This document shows, piece after piece, positions 18,198 to 25,279 of a stretch of 64,000 nt of DNA (position 1 is its first letter; each line of letters opens with the position of its first letter). Source of the DNA: Alicycliphilus denitrificans_A (GTDB lineage Bacteria > Pseudomonadota > Gammaproteobacteria > Burkholderiales > Burkholderiaceae_C); NCBI RefSeq assembly GCF_044792555.1, contig NZ_CP126238.1, positions 930,001 through 994,000 of the forward strand, in the 5' to 3' direction. The notes below the pieces were generated by a model, which saw only the letters and a list, made by a program, of their open reading frames with translations, had not been told where the DNA came from and did not search any database. A program made the translations under genes and the position numbers.

Positions 18198-20063
18198 TTA
18201 ATTTTTTGGCGGCGAATTAATCAAAGAAATAAGCTGTCGAAGGAAAACACAAGGGTCGCCATCCGTGTTGCAGCACGCATTAGCAACTTGTTTGTAAATG
18301 GCTTTCGAAGGAGGGCTGGGTTTGAAGGTGTGATCTGCCAGAACACTGGAGACCGATTCTTCCAAAAGGTGAATCTCCCCCTCAAAGACAGTGCCCGCAA
18401 CCCGGATGTTTTTCAAATTCTCAGCACCTAATTCGAAGGGATCGTCATCAAGAATCGCAAAATCCGCCTTCTTCCCAGCGGAGATGGAGCCAATCTCATC
18501 GTCAAGGCGCAGAGCGAACGCCGCATCGATCGTGATTCCCTTGAGGGCTTGATGGATATCCAGCATCTCATCGGGTGAAATCTGCCGACCTGAACGAGTG
18601 GTTCGGGTGGCGGCACACCAAGCAAGCATCAATGGCTCCATGGGTGCCATCATGAAATCCGAATGGAACGACACCCGCATGCCATTGCGCACCATAGAGC
18701 CTGCGCGAACGATCTGATCTGCACGCTCTCTCCCCAGGCCGAGCAGACCGTAGTTGTCTGCCAATGCATGGATGTAATAGGAATTGACCGAAGCATGGGC
18801 GCCCAGCGCCGCCAGCCGGCGCGACTGCGCATTGGTGTGAAAGCCCACATGGTGCACGGTAAAACGGTGGTCGAAACGGGGTTTGCGCTCCTGCGCGGCG
18901 CCAAGCGCAGCGAGTACCGCATCCATGCCGCCGTCACCGTTCACGTGCACATGAACCTGGTAGCCGGCATCCCAGAACACCCGCACGCCTTCGGCGAGCA
19001 CTGCAGGGCTCATCAGCCACTCACCATGGTGCCCATCGATGTAGCCGGGCGGGTTCATCTGCATCAGCTGCGAGAACATGGCTCCATCGGCAAAAAGCTT
19101 GATGCCTTTAGAAAAGCGCACACGCCGGCTTCCGCGAGACTGCATGGCCTCGATGGCCTTGAGTCCTTCCTCGAACGGCGGGCACTCGTCGGGCGCGCCC
19201 ATGACCTTGCGGCCAATGGCACGGTTGGAAAACCCACGTGCATCGGCAATATTGACGACGCGCAGCGGTCGGTTCTTGCGCTCGATGCAGGCCTCCAGGG
19301 CGGCGAGCTCGAACTCCGGATCGATGGCACCGAACAGCATGTCGCCCGCCGTCGTGATGCCTCCCTGGCGCATCAATTCGGCCGTGATGTCCAGGCCACG
19401 GTGGTACCACTCGGGGCGCAGCATCATGGGCAAGAGCTTGGCCATCACCAGCTTGTTGCCTGTTTCAAAGAAGTGGCCTTTGGGCAAGTTAACCTGTGGA
19501 TGATTTCCCACTTCATCTTCGGTCAGACCGAGCCGCTCAATGGCTGCGGTGTTCAAGTAGGTCTCGTGGAACGACCGCTGCCAGAGAATCACCGGTCGGT
19601 CGGGGCACAGGCTGTCGAGTTCCGCACGGTTCCACTGACCATGCTCGGAGGGCTGGTAGCCAAAGGAGATGAAAATTTCGCTGTGATCCGTCCGCGCCGC
19701 CAGCCGAGCCTTGAGCAACTCCAGGTAGCGCTCGGGGGAGTTTGCCGCAGGCGCAATGCGGCCGCCTTCCATGCGCCAGGCCTCCGGAGCAATGATCTCC
19801 ATTGGCGTCAACAGCGCCCCCAGGAAAGGATGGAGATGGTTGTCGATAAAACCCGGCAACAGCACCTTGTCGCGCAGGCTCTCGTCAATCACGACCTCGC
19901 GGCCCTCGCGCCAAGGGGCCATAGATTCGAGATCGCCGACAGCGACGATCCGGTCGCCGATCACGCCGACGGCCGTGGCGTGCGGTAACGATTCATCCAT
20001 GGTGTGGATGCGCCGAGCTAAGTAGATGCGCATCGGCGCTTGCGCTGGTGTGGATGTATTCAT
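18198..20063 (-). CDS. Amidohydrolase family protein (YtcJ-like)
   Basis: Metal-dependent hydrolase of the amidohydrolase 3 (YtcJ) group, 621 residues, cytoplasmic by lack of a signal peptide. The N-terminal strand domain is followed by FIDNHLHPF with metal ligands His76 and His78, then QVHVHVNGDGGMDAVL and HHVGFHTNAQSRR, and the closing GSISAGKKADFAILDDDPFE that returns to the beta-sandwich. The C-terminal 50 residues after VAGTVFEGE are Cys- and Ser-rich and unlike the family, possibly read-through into foreign sequence. It is first of a likely operon with the second Bug gene. Substrate unknown. Confidence 0.85.
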   Translation of the reverse strand: MNTSTPAQAPMRIYLARRIHTMDESLPHATAVGVIGDRIVAVGDLESMAPWREGREVVIDESLRDKVLLPGFIDNHLHPFLGALLTPMEIIAPEAWRMEGGRIAPAANSPERYLELLKARLAARTDHSEIFISFGYQPSEHGQWNRAELDSLCPDRPVILWQRSFHETYLNTAAIERLGLTEDEVGNHPQVNLPKGHFFETGNKLVMAKLLPMMLRPEWYHRGLDITAELMRQGGITTAGDMLFGAIDPEFELAALEACIERKNRPLRVVNIADARGFSNRAIGRKVMGAPDECPPFEEGLKAIEAMQSRGSRRVRFSKGIKLFADGAMFSQLMQMNPPGYIDGHHGEWLMSPAVLAEGVRVFWDAGYQVHVHVNGDGGMDAVLAALGAAQERKPRFDHRFTVHHVGFHTNAQSRRLAALGAHASVNSYYIHALADNYGLLGLGRERADQIVRAGSMVRNGMRVSFHSDFMMAPMEPLMLAWCAATRTTRSGRQISPDEMLDIHQALKGITIDAAFALRLDDEIGSISAGKKADFAILDDDPFELGAENLKNIRVAGTVFEGEIHLLEESVSSVLADHTFKPSPPSKAIYKQVANACCNTDGDPCVFLRQLISLINSPPKN

Positions 20064-20314
20064 GGCGACTCTGTATGACTAACTGCGGGTCTCTACCTTA
20101 CCGCCTACACATCAATCGATATTGCAAAAAAAGCCACCCAATTGCCAAACTGCGCCATTCGCGATCAAGCTTTTAAATTGCGGATTCAAAAGTGAAGTGA
20201 AGCGCAACCCCCTGGGCTCAATGAATGGCGGATTCAAGTCCAAGTGCAGCGAGTGTTAAGAGCCATCCATCCCTTTCAAGGTCTTTTCCCCGCCGCCTGT
20301 TTGAGCACACGCGC

Positions 20315-20932
20315 ATCCCCACCACGGGCCTGCTGGCCCAGGTGCTGGTGGCCAAGTACGCTGACCATCTGCCTTTGTTCCGCCAGGAAGCCACGCACGG
20401 CGCAAGTTCTTCGACCTGCATGCGGCCCACAAAAGCCAGATCGCCGGGTTCGCGCTGGAGCAGTTCGCCAAGGTCTACGACATCGAACGCGAGGCCAAGG
20501 CGCTGGATGCTGATCAGCGTCAGGCCATTCGGCAGCAGCACAGCAAGCCCGTGCTCGATGCATTGCACGAGTGGATGACGCTGCAGCGGCAGAAACTGCC
20601 AGACAGCTCGACCACCGCCAAGGCACTGAATTACAGCCTGCGGCGCTGAACTGCGCCCACGTGCTTCGTCGATGACGGGCAATTGCCCGGGTAACAACTG
20701 GATTGAGAACCAGATCCGGCCGGTAGCCATTGGACGCAATAACTGGCTGTTCGCCGGCAGCTTGCGCGCGGGCCAGCGAGCGGCCGGCGTGATGAGTCTG
20801 GTGCAGTCAGCCCGCATGAACGGGCATGACCCCTATGCGTATCTGAAGGATGTGCTTACGCGGCTGCCCACGCGCAAGGCCAGCCGGGTGCAGGAACTGC
20901 TACCGCATCGCTGGCAAGCTGCGAGCGCCTGA
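20315..20932 (+). pseudogene. IS66-family transposase remnant (deleted and frameshifted)
   Basis: Three pieces of an IS66 transposase follow each other in different frames. The first (20315-20392) reads IPTTGLLAQVLVAKYADHLP and LFRQEA. The second (20392-20646) starts HARRKFFDLHAAHKSQIAGF, showing that more than 100 residues between them are deleted, and ends at a TGA where a Trp codon is expected. The third (to 20932) has NNWIENQIRP, containing the last catalytic Glu, and then WLFAGSLRAGQRAAGVMSL. A small deletion near 20690 shifts the frame. No terminal inverted repeats are evident. The element cannot move by itself. Confidence 0.85.
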
Positions 20933-20959
20933 GCAATCACCGGGGGACGGGCGGAGTCA

Positions 20960-21165
20960 ACGCGGGATCACCGAGCCTTTAGGCGTGGTGGGCTTCAAGG
21001 CATGCAAGTTCCCCACACCATGACGACGCAGGCAGCGATCGAGCCCCGAGCGCGAGACCGTGGGGCACAAGAACTCCCGCGTGACGGCCAGCAGCTCATC
21101 CAGGGGCAACAGCAAGGTGCGCCGCAGGTGAACCAACACCGTCTCTTGAGCAGGCGTGAGTAACT
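20960..21165 (-). pseudogene. IS481-family transposase N-terminal remnant
   Basis: On the minus strand the frame reads LTPAQETVLVHLRRTLLLPL and DELLAVTREFLCPTVSRSGL, then DRCLRRHGVGNLHALKPTTP. This matches the helix-turn-helix region of IS481-type transposases. The DDE core that should follow is missing: similarity ends near 20970 next to the IS66 remnant, so one element probably truncated the other. It lies about 110 bases upstream of the antitoxin gene and marks the right end of the island. Confidence 0.7.
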
Positions 21166-21233
21166 ATGTATCGATTGTTGGGGGGGAATAACCGGGGGAT
21201 GGTTTTTTTGTCAGCGCCAAGGCGATGAATTTG

Positions 21234-21269
21234 ACACGAATTTCGTGCAACACGAATTTCGTGTACTAT
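21234..21269 (+). promoter_or_regulatory. Tandem palindromic operator with -10 box of the toxin-antitoxin pair
   Basis: Two identical copies of the perfect inverted repeat CACGAATTTCGTG (arms CACGAA/TTCGTG around a T) lie at 21235-21247 and 21251-21263, 16 bases centre to centre. They abut TACTAT at 21264-21269, a good -10 box, with TTTCGT (21241-21246) 17 bases upstream as a weak -35. Such double palindromes are typical targets of ribbon-helix-helix antitoxins, so the pair probably represses its own promoter. Confidence 0.75.
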
Positions 21270-21276
21270 CGGCGCC

Positions 21277-21546
21277 GTGAAAAACCTCACCATCACCGTG
21301 GAAGACAGCGTGCTCGAATGGGCGCGCATCGAGGCGGCGCGCCGCGGCACGAGTGTGTCGCGCATGGTGGGCGATTTCATGGCCGAGATGCAGCAGCGCG
21401 AAGACGCTTACGAGCGTGCCTATCTCGCCTGGCGCACGGACGAGCGCAGCTGGCAGGCCCAAGGTTTGGAAGAAACCATAGCGCGTAGCGCAAGTCCAGC
21501 AAGGGCTAATTGCCAAAATAACCCAGAAACCGGGACGGGCGCATGA
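21277..21546 (+). CDS. Ribbon-helix-helix antitoxin
   Basis: An 89-residue protein whose first 45 residues form a ribbon-helix-helix domain: strand KNLTITVED, helix SVLEWARIEAARRG, turn TSVSR, helix MVGDFMAEMQ. The C-terminal part should wrap and neutralise the PIN toxin encoded next, whose start overlaps this stop in ATGA. The start is GTG at 21277; no ribosome site precedes it, and the -10 box ends only seven bases upstream, so the mRNA may be leaderless. The tandem operator just upstream fits autoregulation. Specific family name within the RHH group is not certain. Confidence 0.82.
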   Translation: MKNLTITVEDSVLEWARIEAARRGTSVSRMVGDFMAEMQQREDAYERAYLAWRTDERSWQAQGLEETIARSASPARANCQNNPETGTGA

Positions 21547-21986
21547 ACCCGGTGTTTATCGATACCTCGGTGCTGATCGCCGCGGAAGACGTGGCGGGCG
21601 GTGACTTGTACGCCGCCACGCTGGCCTGGCTGGACGCGCTGTGGCGCACGCGCGCGGGCCGCACCGGCAATCAGGCACTGGTGGAGTTCTACGACCAGGT
21701 GACCAGCGCCACGAATCCCATGCCCCAGGGCGACGCGCGCGCCGCCATCCGCCGCTACCAGACCTGGACGCCCTGGCGCACCGACGCCGCGACGCTGGAG
21801 ACCGCCTGGGCCGTGCAGGCGCGCCACCAACTGGCCTTTGGAGACTGCCTGGCTGTGGCCTGTGCCCAGCACAGCGGCTGCAGCCACATGCTCAGCCTGC
21901 ACCTGCCCCATGGTGCGGAATTTGGCGGCGTGACGGTGCTGCACCCGCTGCGGCAGCCGGCACCCGCGCCGGAAAAAGGCGCCTGA
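21543..21986 (+). CDS. PIN-domain toxin (VapC-like ribonuclease)
   Basis: A 147-residue PIN-domain protein expected to be an Mg-dependent ribonuclease toxin. The first acidic residue is in FIDTSVLIAAED, the middle acidic position in LVEFYDQV, and the last pair in FGDCLAVACAQ, the standard order of PIN active sites. It is coupled to the antitoxin by ATGA overlap. hisC begins only 20 bases after its stop, so readthrough into the histidine genes is likely. GC content is like the host core rather than the adjacent island. VapC naming is by fold only. Confidence 0.82.
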   Translation: MNPVFIDTSVLIAAEDVAGGDLYAATLAWLDALWRTRAGRTGNQALVEFYDQVTSATNPMPQGDARAAIRRYQTWTPWRTDAATLETAWAVQARHQLAFGDCLAVACAQHSGCSHMLSLHLPHGAEFGGVTVLHPLRQPAPAPEKGA

Positions 21987-22006
21987 CTCCGAGAAAGAGA
22001 AGATCC

Positions 22007-23113
22007 ATGACCGATTCCACCCCCCAATCCCCGGCCCTGCAGCGCATCCGCCCCGACGTGCGCGCCATGCACGCCTATGCCGTGCACGACGCCACCGGCT
22101 ACCTGAAGATGGACGCGATGGAGAACCCCTTCGGTCTGCCGCCCCTGCTCCAGGCCGCGCTGGGCCAGCGCCTGGGGCAGCTGGCGCTGAACCGCTATCC
22201 GGGCACGCGCCAGAATGACCTGAAGGCGGCGCTGGCCGCCCATGCGGGCGCGCCCGAGGGCAGCGCGCTCATCCTGGGCAATGGCTCGGACGAGCTCATC
22301 AGCCTGGTACAACTGGCCTGCGCGCAGCCCGGTGCCGTGGTGCTGGCGCCCGCGCCGGGCTTTGTGATGTACGCCATGTGCGCGCAGCAGCATGGCCTGC
22401 GCTATGTGGGCGTGGAGCTGGATGACGAGTTCCAGCTGCGCGAGCAGGCGATGCTGGCCGCGATCGCCGAGCACCGCCCGGCCCTGACCTTCATCGCCTA
22501 CCCCAACAACCCCACGGCCACGCTGTGGGACGAGGCCGTGGTGCAGCGCATCGTCGATGCCGTGGCCGCCGTGGGCGGCATCGTGGTCATGGACGAGGCC
22601 TACCAGCCCTTCGCCAGCCGCAGCTGGATCGACCGCATGCGCGCCGAGCCCGCGCGCAACCAGCATGTGCTCTTGATGCGCACGCTCTCCAAGTTCGGCC
22701 TGGCCGGCGTGCGCCTGGGCTACCTGATCGGCCCGGCCGCGCTGGTGCAGGAGGTGGACAAGCTGCGCCCGCCCTATAACGTGAGCGTGCTCAACTGCGA
22801 GGCGGCGCTGTTCGCACTGGAGCATGCCGAGCTGTTCGCCGCCCAGGCCGCCGAGCTGCGCGCCGCGCGCACCGAGCTGCTGGCCCTGCTGCGCGCCATG
22901 CCGGGCGTTGACAAGGTGTGGGACAGTCAGGCCAACATGGTGCTGGTGCGCGTGGCGCACGCCGCCCACGCCTACGAAGGCATGAAGGCGCGCAAGGTGC
23001 TGGTCAAGAACGTTTCTACAATGCATCCATTGCTGGCCAACTGCCTGCGTCTGACGGTGGGCAGCCCTGCCGAAAACGCCCAGATGCTCGCCGCGCTCCA
23101 GGCATCCCTATGA
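22007..23113 (+). CDS. hisC: Histidinol-phosphate aminotransferase
   Basis: PLP-dependent enzyme that converts imidazole acetol phosphate and glutamate to histidinol phosphate. The 368-residue protein has KMDAMENPFG near the N-terminus, YPNNPTATLW, VVMDEAYQPF and the cofactor-binding Lys229 in TLSKFGLAG. The ATG at 22007 has GAGAAAGAGAAG upstream; the longer frame back to 21641 overlaps the toxin gene and is rejected. It overlaps hisB by ATGA. It is separated from hisD by the island and now lies behind the toxin-antitoxin genes. Confidence 0.95.
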   Translation: MTDSTPQSPALQRIRPDVRAMHAYAVHDATGYLKMDAMENPFGLPPLLQAALGQRLGQLALNRYPGTRQNDLKAALAAHAGAPEGSALILGNGSDELISLVQLACAQPGAVVLAPAPGFVMYAMCAQQHGLRYVGVELDDEFQLREQAMLAAIAEHRPALTFIAYPNNPTATLWDEAVVQRIVDAVAAVGGIVVMDEAYQPFASRSWIDRMRAEPARNQHVLLMRTLSKFGLAGVRLGYLIGPAALVQEVDKLRPPYNVSVLNCEAALFALEHAELFAAQAAELRAARTELLALLRAMPGVDKVWDSQANMVLVRVAHAAHAYEGMKARKVLVKNVSTMHPLLANCLRLTVGSPAENAQMLAALQASL

Positions 23114-23742
23114 CTTCCTCTGCACTCGTTCCCTCTTCCCTTGAAACCCTGGCCGACCGCACCGCCGAGGTCAGCCGCACCACCGCCGAGACGCGCATCA
23201 GCGTGCGCGTGAATCTCGACGGCACGGGCCAGGCCAGCCTGCACACCGGCATAGGCTTCTTCGACCACATGCTCGACCAGATCGCGCGCCATGGCCTGAT
23301 CGACATGGAGGTGCGCTGCGACGGCGACCTGCACATCGACGGCCACCACACGGTCGAAGACGTGGGTATCACGCTGGGCCAGGCCTTCGCGCGCGCGGTG
23401 GGCGACAAGAAGGGCATACGCCGCTACGGCCATGCCTATGTGCCGCTGGACGAGGCGCTGTCGCGCGTGGTGGTCGATTTCTCGGGCCGCCCGGGCCTGC
23501 ACCTGCACATTCCGTTCACGGCGGCGAGCATCGGCGGCTTCGACACCCAGCTCACCTACGAGTTCTTCCAGGGCTTCGTGAACCACGCGGGCGTGACGCT
23601 GCACATCGACAACCTGAAGGGCATCAACGCGCACCACCAGTGCGAGACGGTGTTCAAGGCCTTTGCGCGCGCGCTGCGCGCGGCGCTGGAGCGCGACCCG
23701 CGCGCGGCGGGCGTGATCCCGTCCACCAAGGGCTCCCTGTAA
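23110..23742 (+). CDS. hisB: Imidazoleglycerol-phosphate dehydratase
   Basis: Dehydrates imidazole glycerol phosphate to imidazole acetol phosphate. The protein is 210 residues, the monofunctional form without the N-terminal histidinol phosphatase domain found in E. coli HisB; the phosphatase must be encoded elsewhere. Metal-binding histidine clusters are seen in GFFDHMLDQIARHG, DGHHTVEDVG and near the end INAHHQCETVFKAF. The ATG overlaps the hisC stop. A dispersed repeat fills the gap to hisH. Confidence 0.95.
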   Translation: MTSSALVPSSLETLADRTAEVSRTTAETRISVRVNLDGTGQASLHTGIGFFDHMLDQIARHGLIDMEVRCDGDLHIDGHHTVEDVGITLGQAFARAVGDKKGIRRYGHAYVPLDEALSRVVVDFSGRPGLHLHIPFTAASIGGFDTQLTYEFFQGFVNHAGVTLHIDNLKGINAHHQCETVFKAFARALRAALERDPRAAGVIPSTKGSL

Positions 23743-23754
23743 TTTCAAGCCAAA

Positions 23755-23803
23755 TCGGACTCTAACGCTTATCTTGCAAGCGACGGCAGCTATGAATAAT
23801 GAA
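23755..23803. repeat. Dispersed intergenic repeat, copy 2 (hisB-hisH)
   Basis: The gap reads ctctaacgctt, loop atcttg, then caagcgacggcagctatgaa. It shares the cgctt/aagcg arms and the gcagctat end of the other copies. The hisH start codon lies inside the last arm, so the repeat supplies the sequence immediately before and at that start. Confidence 0.6.
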
Positions 23804-24469
23804 GTAAAAACCGTCGTCGTCGTGGACTACGGCATGGGCAACCTGCGCTCCGTCTCGCAGGCCGTGCAGGTCGCGGCGCAGGGCAGCGGCTTTCATGTCA
23901 CCGTGACCGCGCGGCCCGACGAAGTGCGCGCCGCCGACCGCGTGGTGCTGCCGGGCCAGGGCGCCATGCCCGACTGCATGCGCGAGCTGCGTGAATCCGG
24001 CCTGCTCGAATCGGTGCTGGAGGCCGCGGCCGCCAAGCCGCTGTTCGGCGTGTGCGTGGGCATGCAGATGCTGCTCGATCACAGCGCCGAGGGCCCGGAC
24101 GGTGGCACGCCCTGCCTGGGCCTGATCCCCGGCGAGGTGCTCAAGTTCGACCTGGCCGGCCGCACCCAGCCCGACGGCAGCCGCTACAAGGTGCCGCAGA
24201 TGGGCTGGAACCGCGTGCGCCAGCTGCGCCATGGTGGTGCGCTCCACCCTGTGTGGGCGGGCGTGCCCGACGACAGCTACTTCTACTTCGTGCACAGCTT
24301 CTATGCGCGGCCGGCCAACCCGGCGCATGTGGCGGGCGAGGCCGACTACGGCCTGCCCTTTGCAGCGGCCATCGCACGCGATAATATTTTTGCCACCCAG
24401 TTCCATCCCGAAAAGAGTGCCGAACATGGGCTGGCGCTGTACCGCAACTTTTTGCACTGGAACCCCTGA
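23792..24469 (+). CDS. hisH: Imidazole glycerol phosphate synthase glutamine amidotransferase subunit
   Basis: Releases ammonia from glutamine for HisF, forming the HisHF synthase that makes imidazole glycerol phosphate and AICAR. The 225-residue class I amidotransferase has the nucleophile Cys88 in GVCVGMQML and His205/Glu207 in FHPEKS. The start is ATG 23792, which sits in the arm of a dispersed repeat and has no clear ribosome site; a TTG at 23774 in the same frame would add six residues. Its partner hisF is 15 kb away, beyond the pel cluster. Confidence 0.94.
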   Translation: MNNEVKTVVVVDYGMGNLRSVSQAVQVAAQGSGFHVTVTARPDEVRAADRVVLPGQGAMPDCMRELRESGLLESVLEAAAAKPLFGVCVGMQMLLDHSAEGPDGGTPCLGLIPGEVLKFDLAGRTQPDGSRYKVPQMGWNRVRQLRHGGALHPVWAGVPDDSYFYFVHSFYARPANPAHVAGEADYGLPFAAAIARDNIFATQFHPEKSAEHGLALYRNFLHWNP

Positions 24470-24526
24470 TTTTTCAACCCGGTGGGGCCGAGTTCTTCCG
24501 GCTCGCCCCTTCTCTCGCTCCTCATC

Positions 24527-25270
24527 ATGCTGCTCATCCCCGCCATCGATCTCAAGGACGGCCACTGCGTACGCCTCAAGCAAGGTGACATGGACCAATC
24601 CACCACCTTTGGTGAAGACCCCGCCGCCATGGCGCGCAAATGGGCCGATGCCGGTGCGCGCCGCCTGCACCTGGTGGACCTGAACGGCGCCTTTGCCGGC
24701 CAGCCCAAGAACAAGGTGGCCATCAAGGCCATCCTGGCCGAGGTAGGCGCCGACATTCCGGTGCAGCTCGGCGGCGGCATCCGCGACCTGGACACCATAG
24801 AGCGCTACATCGACGCGGGCTTGGAGTACGTCATCATCGGCACCGCCGCGGTGAAGAACCCGGGCTTTTTGAAGGACGCCTGCAGCGCCTTCGCCGGCCA
24901 CATCATCGTGGGCCTGGACGCCAAGGACGGCAAGGTGGCCACCGACGGCTGGAGCAAGCTCACCGGCCACGAGGTGGTGGACCTGGCGAAGAAGTTCCAG
25001 GACTGGGGCGTGGAATCCATCATCTACACCGACATCGGGCGCGACGGCATGCTCTCGGGCATCAACGTCGAGGCCACGGTCAGGCTGGCGCAGGCCCTGA
25101 CCATCCCCGTGATCGCCTCGGGCGGCCTGGCCGGCATGGCCGACATCGAGAGGCTCTGCGAGGTCGAGGGCGAAGGCGTGGAGGGGGTGATCTGCGGGCG
25201 CGCCATCTATTCGGGCGACCTGGACTTTGCCAGCGCCCAGGCACGCGCCGACGAACTGGCCGGCGTGTAA
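24527..25270 (+). CDS. hisA: Phosphoribosylformimino-AICAR ribotide isomerase (ProFAR isomerase)
   Basis: TIM-barrel enzyme that opens the sugar of ProFAR by Amadori rearrangement. The 247-residue protein begins MLLIPAIDLKDGHCVRLKQG, with the catalytic Asp8 position in AIDL, and has the phosphate loops LGGGIRD and ASGGLAG. The ATG at 24527 gives the standard length; the frame upstream to 24482 lacks similarity. It is the last gene of the hisCBHA block. The minus-strand pel cluster ends only nine bases beyond its stop, so the two units converge without a clear terminator between them. Confidence 0.95.
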   Translation: MLLIPAIDLKDGHCVRLKQGDMDQSTTFGEDPAAMARKWADAGARRLHLVDLNGAFAGQPKNKVAIKAILAEVGADIPVQLGGGIRDLDTIERYIDAGLEYVIIGTAAVKNPGFLKDACSAFAGHIIVGLDAKDGKVATDGWSKLTGHEVVDLAKKFQDWGVESIIYTDIGRDGMLSGINVEATVRLAQALTIPVIASGGLAGMADIERLCEVEGEGVEGVICGRAIYSGDLDFASAQARADELAGV

Positions 25271-25279
25271 AAGCGGCCC

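Noticed and set aside
18663..19988. 441-codon plus-strand open frame opposite the amidohydrolase
   Set aside because: Composition rich in His, Gln, Gly and Arg without domains; it is the mirror of the amidohydrolase frame.
21231..21236. TTGACA as -35 box for the antitoxin promoter
   Set aside because: It is a perfect -35 sequence, but the TACTAT box is 27 bases away, too far for sigma-70; with a 17-base spacer there is no usable -10.
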